Under the pieces are notes generated by a model, which did not search any database, was not told the DNA's origin, and was given only the letters and a program-made list of their open reading frames with translations. Source: an uncultured Lachnobacterium sp. (GTDB taxonomy: Bacteria; Bacillota; Clostridia; Lachnospirales; Lachnospiraceae). From it: a stretch of 16,967 nt of DNA. How positions within the stretch are numbered: the stretch's first letter is position 1; every line of letters starts with the position of its first letter. The position numbers and the translations under genes were made by a program. Below, piece by piece: positions 5,937 to 13,600 of the stretch. Location: positions 1-16,967 of the forward strand of contig URQG01000017.1 of assembly GCA_900549895.1 (NCBI GenBank). The letters are read 5' to 3'.

Positions 5937-7103
5937 ATGGCATTATTCGATTTAGTTAATTTTAACGGCGAAGTATTTGACACGGTCGTGCGCAATACAC
6001 CGAATCTTCGTTTGAATGAGCTGCTCCACTGTGGCGCGATTGTAGAGCGCAGCGAGTACGCTCCGATGCTTTCGGATCAGAAGGGTGGCAACTTTATCAC
6101 GACACTGATTAAGGCGCGCTTATCCGGAAAGACCGTGAATTACGACGGCAAAACAGACATCGATACTGAGGAACGTGGAAATTATTCTATGGGACGTATC
6201 GTTGTCGGACGCGCACAGGGATGGACTGAAAAGGATTTCGTATCGGATATTTCTGGGGATGACTATTCTGCCGCAGCTGGAGAGGTTGCAGAGTTTTGGG
6301 ACGATGTAGACCAGGATACACTTCTCAGCACACTCAAAGGCGTGTTCTCTATGAACACCGGAGAAGGTAAGAACTTCGTAACGAAGCATACTTATGATAT
6401 CTCTGCAAATGAGGATGGTACTTTTGGTGCCACAACGCTCAACACCGGTATGCAGGTGGCACTTGGAGACAAGAAAGCGAACTTCGCACTTGTTGTTATG
6501 CATTCTCACACAGCTACCATTCTGGAGAATCTTAATCTCTTAGAGTACATGAAGTATACAGACGGCAACGGAATCGAAAGAAATCTTCCTCTGGCGACTT
6601 TAAATGGCAGAATCGTACTTGTAGACGATACCATGCCGACAAGACGGGTTGATGCCAAGTATGAGAAGTCTGCGGACACTACAGTACAGGAAGGAACGAT
6701 CTACTACACTGTATCCGGCAAGGAGTATAAGGTTGTTGCTTCTCCGACCGGCAATCCGTCAGAGTCAAGCTACTACGAGAAAGTGTCTGATGCATACACA
6801 GAGTATACAACTTATGTTCTTGGAAACGGGGCAATCGAGTATACAAACTGTGGTGTAAAGGTTTCGTCCGAAATGGACCGTAATCCTTCAAAGAACGGTG
6901 GCGAGACGACTCTGTATTCAAGACAGAGAAAGGTCTTTGCTCCTTATGGTATCTCTTGGAAGAATACAAGCATTGTATCTCCGACTGCCGAGGAACTTGA
7001 GACCGGAACCAATTGGGAGATCGCTCATAATAATTCTTCTGATGCAAATGCTACTTATCCGATCAAGGCAATCAATATTATGCGAATCATTACCAGAGGG
7101 TAG
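5937..7103 (+). CDS. Major capsid protein, HK97 fold (SPP1 gp13-like)
   Basis: This 388-residue protein should form the head shell. The N-terminus (MALFDLVNFNGEVFDTVVRN) and the segment GNFITTLIKARLSGKTVNYD are characteristic of the gp13-like capsid group. The central region has the A-domain pattern VVMHSHTATILENLNLLEYM and RIVLVDDTMPTRR, and the C-terminal part is the usual RQRKVFAPYGISWK plus INIMRIITRG. Residues about 238-292 interrupt this plan with a beta-rich stretch (GTIYYTVSGKEYKV, SESSYYEKVSDAYTEY) absent from the core fold, probably a surface loop or decoration. The ribosome site AGGAAAGGAG lies in the end of the scaffold gene. Call is strong from motif and order. Confidence 0.92.
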   Translation: MALFDLVNFNGEVFDTVVRNTPNLRLNELLHCGAIVERSEYAPMLSDQKGGNFITTLIKARLSGKTVNYDGKTDIDTEERGNYSMGRIVVGRAQGWTEKDFVSDISGDDYSAAAGEVAEFWDDVDQDTLLSTLKGVFSMNTGEGKNFVTKHTYDISANEDGTFGATTLNTGMQVALGDKKANFALVVMHSHTATILENLNLLEYMKYTDGNGIERNLPLATLNGRIVLVDDTMPTRRVDAKYEKSADTTVQEGTIYYTVSGKEYKVVASPTGNPSESSYYEKVSDAYTEYTTYVLGNGAIEYTNCGVKVSSEMDRNPSKNGGETTLYSRQRKVFAPYGISWKNTSIVSPTAEELETGTNWEIAHNNSSDANATYPIKAINIMRIITRG

Positions 7104-7121
7104 TAGAAAGGGGATTCCAAG

Positions 7122-7529
7122 ATGAAATACACCACGTATGACTTCTACAAAGAAAAATACTATGGGGATTCTATCGGGGAATCCCTTTTCCCAAAGTGGG
7201 AAGATCGCGCGGCAGATAAACTTGATCAGCTGACCTACGGACATATCGGCGATGCTGCCAAGGAAGAATTTGACGAACAGATTCAGAAAGTTACATGCGC
7301 ACTTGCTGATCTACTCTATAAGATTGACTACAAAACCAATCATGCGAATGATCCACAGGAGGGCAATGTAAAGTCCATGTCTTCGGGCGGTCAGTCGATC
7401 AGCTTTGGGACAAATGAAACTTTGGTGGATAAGGTGCTGAATGACAAGGTGGCACAGAATCGGTTGTGTTACGACACGGTATGCGAATACCTGTCCGGTA
7501 CCGGATTGCTTTATGCGGGGGTGGAGTGA
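7122..7529 (+). CDS. Head-tail connector protein, gp6/gp15-like
   Basis: This 135-residue protein is placed directly after the capsid gene and should bind below the portal to extend the DNA channel. The N-terminal MKYTTYDFYKEKYYGDSIGE and the helix FPKWEDRAADKLDQLTYGHI match the adaptor fold of SPP1 gp15/HK97 gp6-type connectors, followed by a helix with VTCALADLLYKID and a segment rich in S/G (SMSSGGQSISFG). ATG 7122 follows AGAAAGGGGATT. The stop TGA (7527-7529) overlaps the ATG of the next small gene by one base. Confidence 0.85.
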   Translation: MKYTTYDFYKEKYYGDSIGESLFPKWEDRAADKLDQLTYGHIGDAAKEEFDEQIQKVTCALADLLYKIDYKTNHANDPQEGNVKSMSSGGQSISFGTNETLVDKVLNDKVAQNRLCYDTVCEYLSGTGLLYAGVE

Positions 7530-7663
7530 TGTTTTTAAAGAGATTATTTTGCAAGCACAAAATGATGCCGTATGCGTACATGGATGTTTGCACACACGGA
7601 AACCATTACATCCGGAAACATATCTGGAAATGTACGAAATGTGGAAAGGAGAGTTGTAACTAA
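7529..7663 (+). CDS. Small zinc-ribbon-like phage protein (44 aa)
   Basis: ATG 7529 shares its A with the stop of the connector gene, and the ribosome site GGGGGTGGAG lies at the right distance. A longer in-frame start at 7466 exists but sits inside the connector gene without a ribosome site, so it is rejected. The peptide is basic (MFLKRLFCKHK) and carries Cys8, His10, Cys35 and Cys38, with KCTKCGK at the C-terminal end and additional Cys21, His23, His26 and His31, a layout typical of a one-zinc ribbon. It lacks structural-protein features and is probably an accessory gene within the connector cluster. Function unknown; nucleic-acid or protein binding would be the normal use of such a ribbon. 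Confidence 0.7.
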   Translation: MFLKRLFCKHKMMPYAYMDVCTHGNHYIRKHIWKCTKCGKESCN

Positions 7664-7665
7664 TT

Positions 7666-7962
7666 ATGAAGAAATTATTTATTTCACAGCCTATGCGAGA
7701 TAAAACCGATGAGGAAATCAAGGCAGAAAGAGACAAGATTATCAAAGCAGTCACGGAACGCTTCGGAAAGGTAGAGGTTATTGATTCGTTTTTTGAATCA
7801 GCACCACATGATGCCAAGCCATTATGGTTTCTTGGAAAGTCTCTGGAATTGCTTTCAACAGCTGACTGTGCTTATTTCGCAGAGGGCTGGAAAGATTACA
7901 GAGGATGCAAGATCGAGCATGAATGCGCTGTGCAGTATGGAATTGACATTGTAGGAGAATAA
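7666..7962 (+). CDS. DUF4406 family protein, nucleoside 2-deoxyribosyltransferase-like
   Basis: This 98-residue protein matches the DUF4406 family, relatives of nucleoside 2-deoxyribosyltransferases, which exchange bases on deoxynucleosides. Signatures in order are LFISQPMRDK (residues 4-13) for the first strand and phosphate loop, SLELLSTADCAYFAEGW (59-75) and RGCKIEHECAVQYG (79-92). Glu84 or Glu86 in this last motif is the probable catalytic acid. There is no signal or membrane segment, so it should act in the cytoplasm. ATG 7666 has AAAGGAG upstream but with long spacing, and lies two bases after the zinc-ribbon stop. An enzyme between structural genes is out of place and suggests a moron-like cargo gene. 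Biochemical activity is inferred. Confidence 0.8.
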   Translation: MKKLFISQPMRDKTDEEIKAERDKIIKAVTERFGKVEVIDSFFESAPHDAKPLWFLGKSLELLSTADCAYFAEGWKDYRGCKIEHECAVQYGIDIVGE

Positions 7963-7964
7963 AA

Positions 7965-8405
7965 ATGGGACTTGGTCTGTTTTACAACGACACGGTGACA
8001 CTGTTTAACTGCTTTTGTGATCTGGACACCGAGGAAGAGAAGTGCTATCTGACCTTATTGGAGAATGTGAACCTTGTGGAAACCAAGGGCGCGAATGTAA
8101 CAAAAAGCGGCATGGATGGCACGGATGCGGTAAAGCTGTTTATCCATTTTGCCAACCTTGGCAAAATGGGAAAACCATACATGGAGCCGAAAGCGTGGGA
8201 TGCACTTCCAGATGATAAGAAGGCGAACTATATCACATTCCATCCGACAGATGATTTTTTCATTAAAGGCGATCATATCGACTTGGAGCTTCCAAATTCC
8301 GGTGTTTACGAATGGGCACATGACAATCTGGATTCTGTATACAAAGTAACGACGGTAGACCGGTATGAGGATATCATGCCGCATTTTGAGGTTGGAGGTG
8401 TGTGA
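7965..8405 (+). CDS. Connector/neck protein, probable head-tail closure role (DUF6751-like)
   Basis: A 146-residue protein sitting where siphophages of this group carry the head-closure gene between the connector and the tail terminator. It is acidic and beta-rich with NDTVTLFNCFCD near the N-terminus, YMEPKAWDALPDDKKANYIT in the middle and FFIKGDHIDLELPNS, then SVYKVTTVDRYEDIMPHFEV at the end, the last two resembling the barrel of head-completion proteins. I associate the sequence with the DUF6751 family from memory. ATG 7965 follows GTAGGAGAATAAA. The stop overlaps the start of the next gene by one base. Confidence 0.7.
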   Translation: MGLGLFYNDTVTLFNCFCDLDTEEEKCYLTLLENVNLVETKGANVTKSGMDGTDAVKLFIHFANLGKMGKPYMEPKAWDALPDDKKANYITFHPTDDFFIKGDHIDLELPNSGVYEWAHDNLDSVYKVTTVDRYEDIMPHFEVGGV

Positions 8406-8860
8406 TGGAAGAGACAGAGAAACTTACCATAAAAGACGCGGAAAGTGCGCAGAATGCGGTGCTGGATCTGATTTTGCAGTATCCGAACTTTCCCAAGACG
8501 TTTAAGGCAAGCAATAAAAACGTGAAGTGGAACAGTATCAACACTGATACTTCCATCGGAATTTACCCACTGTCCGGTGCGCGGTACATAAAGAAATATG
8601 TGAGTGGCAGCTATACCGCACAGATGCCATTCCAGATTGTATACCGCAGTTCCCCGACAAGCAACAAAACATCCATTGATGCACAGATGGTTCTGGAGAA
8701 TTTGAGCAAATGGCTGGAAGATACCGGCATTGAATTTGCTGATCCACACATGACATTACAGGAAATCGCACGTACATCTGTAGTCCTGCCAATTATGCAG
8801 GATGAAAAACAGATGGGTTACGGCGTAAATATGCAACTTATATATTTTTACAAAAAATAA
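8405..8860 (+). CDS. Tail terminator / minor capsid protein 3-like
   Basis: The protein (151 aa from ATG 8405) should cap the tail tube and join it to the neck. It has an N-terminal helix (ESAQNAVLDLILQYP), strands around SIGIYPLSGARYIKKY and SGSYTAQMPFQIVYRS, and a second helix DAQMVLENLSKWLEDTG, a layout typical of tail terminators and of the 'minor capsid protein from bacteriophage' family. A GTG at 8402 is in frame, but GGAGGT (8394-8399) is only two bases from it and five from ATG 8405, so ATG is preferred. It ends 15 bases before the major tail gene. Confidence 0.75.
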   Translation: MEETEKLTIKDAESAQNAVLDLILQYPNFPKTFKASNKNVKWNSINTDTSIGIYPLSGARYIKKYVSGSYTAQMPFQIVYRSSPTSNKTSIDAQMVLENLSKWLEDTGIEFADPHMTLQEIARTSVVLPIMQDEKQMGYGVNMQLIYFYKK

Positions 8861-8875
8861 CAGGAGGAAATACAC

Positions 8876-9391
8876 ATGGCATTAGATCGTACCAACATGG
8901 TGTCCTTATTGGACATCGGAGCACTTACTGGCTCTACAGAGAAACTTGCCGAGATGGGCGATGGCTATACGGAACTGACAGAGGACTGGGGACCAAACAC
9001 CGAATCTAAGCAGTACGTAAACATGAAGAATGCGTCCAATACTGTAAAGGGATATGCGTTTTCTATGACACCATCCCGCGAATATCTGTCTGATGATATG
9101 CAGACCGCAATTGACACGATGTTCAAGACATTCCCGACGGGGGATAAATGTAATACATATTATTACAGATTTTACAAGACTGACATTAAATCCGGCACAG
9201 GTGATTGCATTCGCCTTCCGGTTACAGTTTGCCCATCAAGTACCGGTGGATCAGGTGGAGATACCCTTACATCATCTATCCAGATTAATGGTAATGGAGA
9301 AGTGGAACAGGGAACAATCACAATCGGTGCTGGCGGCACCTTTACCTGGAAGAAAAAGGAAGATGCTGCGAGTGCAGGATCAAAGGAATAG
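8876..9391 (+). CDS. Major tail (tube) protein
   Basis: A 171-residue protein that should polymerise into the tail tube. It begins MALDRTNMVSLLDIG after a strong AGGAGG site. The body contains the TELTEDWGPNTESKQYVNM stretch and ends in a beta-rich part (LTSSIQINGNGEVEQGTITI, GTFTWKK). A glycine-rich linker STGGSGGD (about residues 121-128) separates the last strands. Size, position after the tail terminator and before the chaperone and tape-measure genes, and the repeated beta pattern are all as expected. The last residues (AASAGSKE) are low in complexity. Two hairpins follow at once. Confidence 0.85.
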   Translation: MALDRTNMVSLLDIGALTGSTEKLAEMGDGYTELTEDWGPNTESKQYVNMKNASNTVKGYAFSMTPSREYLSDDMQTAIDTMFKTFPTGDKCNTYYYRFYKTDIKSGTGDCIRLPVTVCPSSTGGSGGDTLTSSIQINGNGEVEQGTITIGAGGTFTWKKKEDAASAGSKE

Positions 9392-9456
9392 TTGTTAATC
9401 AACAATTAGCATATCCGGGACGCGTACCTCTCTTTCGCGCCCCGGATTAAGAGAGG
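9389..9456 (+). promoter_or_regulatory. Paired hairpins with a loop complementary to the next ribosome site
   Basis: First hairpin: TTGTT (9392-9396) with AACAA (9401-9405), extendable outward to 9389/9408 with one G-U. Second hairpin: ATCCGGG (9413-9419) with CCCGGAT (9441-9447), one A-C mismatch, then CGCG (9421-9424) with CGCG (9436-9439), 11 pairs in all, loop of 11 bases. There is no T run, so it is not a standard terminator. The loop contains CCTCTCTT (9427-9434), the exact complement of AAGAGAGG (9449-9456), which holds the ribosome site for the gene starting at 9463. Geometry argues for two alternative states rather than a pseudoknot, because only one base separates the stem from the ribosome site. 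Confidence 0.6.
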
Positions 9457-9462
9457 ATGGTA

Positions 9463-10041
9463 ATGATTATGGAAAATAGATTAAGTTTTGATGATGGTGT
9501 GAGAAAAATCAGCATCTATAACGAGGAAGAGGAACTTTTGACGGTGCTGAGAATCAATGTAGCAGACGCTGATACAGCAAGAAGATTTGTTGAACTGATC
9601 CAGAATCTTGAGCAAATCGCAGATTCCGGAAGTGGCATGGCGGATGTATTCAAAGAGAAGTACAAGGAGTATGAGAGCCAGAGTTTTGATGATCTTCCGG
9701 ATGACGTGAAGATGGATATCATTGTAGATGCATCCAAAGTCCGTATTGATGTTTTAAACCGGATGATCGCGGAGATTGATGCACTATTCGGCAAAGACAC
9801 GATCCGCAACATCTTCAAAGAGTGCTATGAGCGCCATGAGGATTTTACGCCGGATGAGGATGCACTGATCGACTTCGTGAATAAAGTAATGCCGGTAATG
9901 AATGAGCTGTTTTCGATGCGAAACGAAAAAATTCGCAAGAAGTATTCTCCGAACCGCGCAGCACGCAGGCATAATCGCAATAAGCATAACAAGAATAAGA
10001 ATCAGCTGATCCAGGAGTACAAGGATGTAAAGCATGAATAA
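9463..10041 (+). CDS. Tail assembly chaperone, gpG-type
   Basis: A 192-residue protein placed between the major tail and Gp15-like genes, where tail assembly chaperones that bind the tape measure are found. It opens MIMENRLSFDDGVRKI; 'LSFDDG' and the strand-rich start recall the DUF6673-like chaperones. The middle is helical and acidic (DTARRFVELIQNLEQIAD, SFDDLPDDVKMDIIVDASKV), and the end is a very basic tail (NRAARRHNRNKHNKNKNQ). ATG 9457 lies directly against AAGAGAGG, so it cannot use it; ATG 9463 has six bases of spacing and is chosen. It overlaps the next gene by 8 bases. Confidence 0.7.
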   Translation: MIMENRLSFDDGVRKISIYNEEEELLTVLRINVADADTARRFVELIQNLEQIADSGSGMADVFKEKYKEYESQSFDDLPDDVKMDIIVDASKVRIDVLNRMIAEIDALFGKDTIRNIFKECYERHEDFTPDEDALIDFVNKVMPVMNELFSMRNEKIRKKYSPNRAARRHNRNKHNKNKNQLIQEYKDVKHE

Positions 10042-10654
10042 TGTTCTGATCGATGATCTGCCGGAAGAGTGGCACGGATACAAAGTGAATACGGATTTTA
10101 CAATTGGGATCCAGATGCTGCAGGTAAAGTATGATCGGGACCTGACGGATTATGAGAAAAGTGACGTGTTCGTGTGGCTCATGTTTGCGGATGAGGACGG
10201 GAACGGGGAAGAGTATCTGCGTGAACATCCTCAGGGCGAGGCGCTTGGTGAGTGTGTAGAGTGGTTTCTTTCCGGATGGTTTCACGACAATCCGGATACG
10301 GACGGAGATAAGACGCGCGTGGTTGATTACGACATCGATCAGTGGCGCATCTATGCTGATTTCCGGCAGATCTATGGGATAGACTTTGCAAGCATTGATT
10401 ATATGCATTGGTGGATGTTCTGTGGACTGCTTTGGAATATGCCTTTCAAACAGTCCAGCTTCTTGCAGGTCGTGTCAAAGCGGCAGGAGAAGCCGGTGAG
10501 CGGTTCGACACCGGAATATCGCAAGGCATTGGCAAAGGCACAGAAGATATATGCTCTGGATCAGCCGGAGCAGAAGAGAGAGTACACAGAGGACGAGAAG
10601 AATGCCATCGATGAATATGACCGAATGATGGCAGAAACACGCGGCAGGAAGTAG
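10034..10654 (+). CDS. Phage Gp15-like protein, tail assembly
   Basis: A 206-residue protein of the bacteriophage Gp15 family, which lies just before the tape-measure gene in Listeria A118-type and many other Gram-positive siphophages. Recognisable parts are NNVLIDDLPEEWHGYKVNTD, FTIGIQMLQVKYDRDLTD, ECVEWFLSGW, the core YDIDQWRIYADFRQIYGIDF (conserved 'D..iYAdF.q.YgiDL') and DYMHWWMFCGLLWNMP. The C-terminal fifth is charged and helical. Translation is probably coupled to the upstream gene through the 8-base overlap; the frame closes with a stop at 10028-10030 just before the ATG, so no frameshift fusion is possible upstream of this point. Confidence 0.85.
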   Translation: MNNVLIDDLPEEWHGYKVNTDFTIGIQMLQVKYDRDLTDYEKSDVFVWLMFADEDGNGEEYLREHPQGEALGECVEWFLSGWFHDNPDTDGDKTRVVDYDIDQWRIYADFRQIYGIDFASIDYMHWWMFCGLLWNMPFKQSSFLQVVSKRQEKPVSGSTPEYRKALAKAQKIYALDQPEQKREYTEDEKNAIDEYDRMMAETRGRK

Positions 10655-10662
10655 GTGAGTAG

Positions 10663-13600
10663 ATGTCTGATTATGATGGATCAATTAAGATTGACACAAA
10701 AATAGATACGAAGAATGTTTCGAGCCAGATGCTGAGACTTGAAAATCAGATATCGAAAGCCGCGAGAAAGGCATCTGAGTTGACGGAGAAGATGCGGCAG
10801 ATGGAGAATGCCAAAATCCCAACAGAGGATTATAAGTATATCTCTGATGCATTGCATAAATCTACGGCGGAATTTGACAAGCTATTGCAACGGCAGCAGG
10901 AAATGATCGCGCGCGGCAAGACATCCGGTGCCGCCTGGGATTCTCTCGATCGAAAAATTAAAGAAGTAGGCGCGGATATACGTGCTGCCGAAAAATATCA
11001 GTCTCAAATGGTTAAAGAGGGGATGGCATATCTTGATAAAGGTGCAATCCGAGCATCTGATGCGTATCAGAAGCTCAAGAATCAGCTTAGAGATACTAAT
11101 GGTCAAATGCAGACGCTCGCAAAGAAGCAGGAGGAACTTGCGGCAAAAGAGAATAAGGTGGCAAATAGCGCAAATAAAGCGCGACGTAGCACCGGATCTT
11201 GGCTTGATTCGTTTTCTAACAAGACCAAGCAAACGAGTGGACTGTTACATAATTTTGCAACTCGGCTGAAAGGAATCGCCCTTTCGATGTTCATCTTCAA
11301 TTGGATTACCAAAGGATGGAATGCCATGTTGTCCGCCATCAAGGACGGCACACAGAACATGGCAAAGTATTCTTCAGATGTGAATGCGAAGATGTCTCAG
11401 CTCACAAGTGCAGTCGCTACGCTGAAGAATGCATTCGGAGCGTTGGCAGCGCCTATTATTAGTGCAGTCGGGCCCGCGCTTACGTGGTTTATCAATCTGA
11501 TTACCGCGGCTATCAATAAGGTCAATCAGTTTATTTCGGCACTGATCGGCAAGTCTACATGGACAAAAGCAACCACGCAGGTTAAAGACTATGCTGCTGG
11601 ACTAGATAAAGCCGCCAATTCCGCCAAGAAACTGAAAGGACAGTTACAATCGTTTGATGAATTGAACAACCTGAATTCGAACGATAGCGGCGGTTCTGGT
11701 GGATCCGGTGGTAGTGGCGGAAATGTTTCGGATATGTTCGAAGAGGTTCCGATTGATCAGAACATTGCAGATTTGGCGGACAAGATCAAAGAAGCTATTG
11801 CATCGGGTGATTGGGAAGGCCTTGGAAAATTCATCGGAGATGAAATTGAAAAGACATTGAAAAAGATTAATTGGGATAAGGCCTATGCAGCAGCAACAGG
11901 CTTTGGAACCGGACTCGCATTGTTCCTTAACGGTTTGATCAGTCCGGATTTGTTTGGCGAGGTTGGAAGGACTATAGCAAGTGCCCTGAATACGGCGATT
12001 TATCTTGCTCTTGCATTTGGAACAACATTTGATTTTGATAATGCAGGGGAATCGATTGCGACAGAAATCAATGAGTTTTTCCGAACATTTGACTTCGATG
12101 CACTTGCTGCCACTGTCAATGCTTGGGCAGATGGCTTATGGGGCTTTGTGTGTGGATTTATAGATAACTTAAGTTGGAAGGATATATTTAACGGTCTAAA
12201 AGAATTTCTTACAAAATTAACACCGCAAAGCATTATTACGATTCTTGGTTTGGCAAGCGGTGGTTTGGCACCATTATTATCATCTGCAATTTCTGGCATC
12301 TTGGGAATTACCAATAAGGGCGGAGGGAAAAATATTACACTTGATGGTGTTGGTTTAGCAATTTTATTAGGAACAATTGCATTTACGATAGCTGACAATA
12401 ACAACGATTGGAAGAAAACCTTATTGGAAACAATTGTCGCTGGATATGCGGGTTTCCGGTTATCTGGAGGAAATCTGTCTTTTGCGATTGCAGGAGTGGC
12501 TTTAGAAGTTGGAATTCATATCGGAAAGTTTTTGGTAGAGCATAGCGATGATATGAAGGAAGGAATTAAAGACCTTAAAGAGCGTATCAAAAAAGGATTC
12601 ATGGATCATAAAACGGGACATGATGAAACAGGCAAGGAAACTACTATTTCAGTTCCGATAAGTTTAAGTACGTTTTTTAACTGGGATGAATCAGGCTCTC
12701 TTTTCGATGATATGTTGAAAAATTTTAAGACTGCATTCGATGGTAAGAGAAATGGGTTTATGGACTTTGGAGGATATATCTTCGAAGGTATTATTGATGG
12801 ATTCTTGGGCGCAGCGATGCTGATCGCTGAACCGATAAAGGATTTCTTTACGTGGCTTGGAAATGGAATTTGTGAGGTGTTTGGGATTCATTCACCGGCA
12901 AAAAAAATGAAGCCTTACGGGAAAAATATCTTCCTTGGTATTATTGAAGGCTGGAAAGAAAAAATATCATCCTTTAGTTTTTCTAAGTATGCCAAGGAGC
13001 TGTTCAAGAAAATCCAGAAGGGATTTTCTGAACTTAAAGATAATTATGTTGAATTTAAGGCAAAAGTAAAGGATGAGGCAAAAGAATGGTGGGAAGACAC
13101 TAAGAATTATTGGGGCAAGAAGGTTGGTAAAGTAAAGGAATTTACAACTGATGTCAAAGACAATGCCTCTAAATGGTGGAAGAATACCCAGAGTTGGTGG
13201 AAATCAAAGGTTGGCAAGGCAAAGGAATTTACAACTGATGTTAAGAATCAAAGTGGCACCTGGTGGAAGAATGTCAAATCCTATTGGAGTGATAAGGTTG
13301 GCGAAGTAAAGAAGTTTACAACCGATGTCAAAAAGGATGGAAGTAAATGGTGGAAAAATGTTAAGAATGAGTGGTCGAACACTACTGCGGGAAAAACGCT
13401 GACTGTAGCAATCGGATTTGCAAAGAATGCGTTGAACAACTTGTGGTCATCTGTAACAGGATTTTTCGGTGGTAAGACGGTTAACGTCGGTACGAAAGCT
13501 ACAAAGAAAGCCAATGGCGGCATCTATACCGGTGGTATGTGGCACAATATCACCAAGTACGCATTGGGTACCGAAAATGCTCCGGCTGGTCAGCTTTTCA

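Noticed and set aside
7466..7528. Longer start for the zinc-ribbon gene (65 aa)
   Set aside because: The extra N-terminus overlaps the connector gene and has no ribosome site, while ATG 7529 has GGGGGTGGAG at correct spacing.
8402..8404. GTG start of the tail terminator gene
   Set aside because: Only two bases separate it from GGAGGT; the ATG at 8405 has normal spacing.
9411..9447. Intrinsic terminator after the major tail gene
   Set aside because: The hairpin is strong but no T run follows, and an early stop here would remove the remaining tail genes.
9413..9456. H-type pseudoknot between loop and ribosome site
   Set aside because: Only one base links the stem and the second pairing partner, too short to cross an 11-pair stem; alternative folds are more plausible.
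9457..9459. ATG at 9457 as start of the tail chaperone
   Set aside because: It touches the ribosome site AAGAGAGG directly; ATG 9463 has proper spacing.
9950..10041. Programmed frameshift between the two tail chaperone genes
   Set aside because: The second frame has a stop at 10028-10030 before its ATG, so no fused product can form.
11686..11721. Gly-Ser linker as an engineered or vector-derived sequence
   Set aside because: The flanks are continuous tape-measure sequence and codons vary between copies, as in natural linkers.
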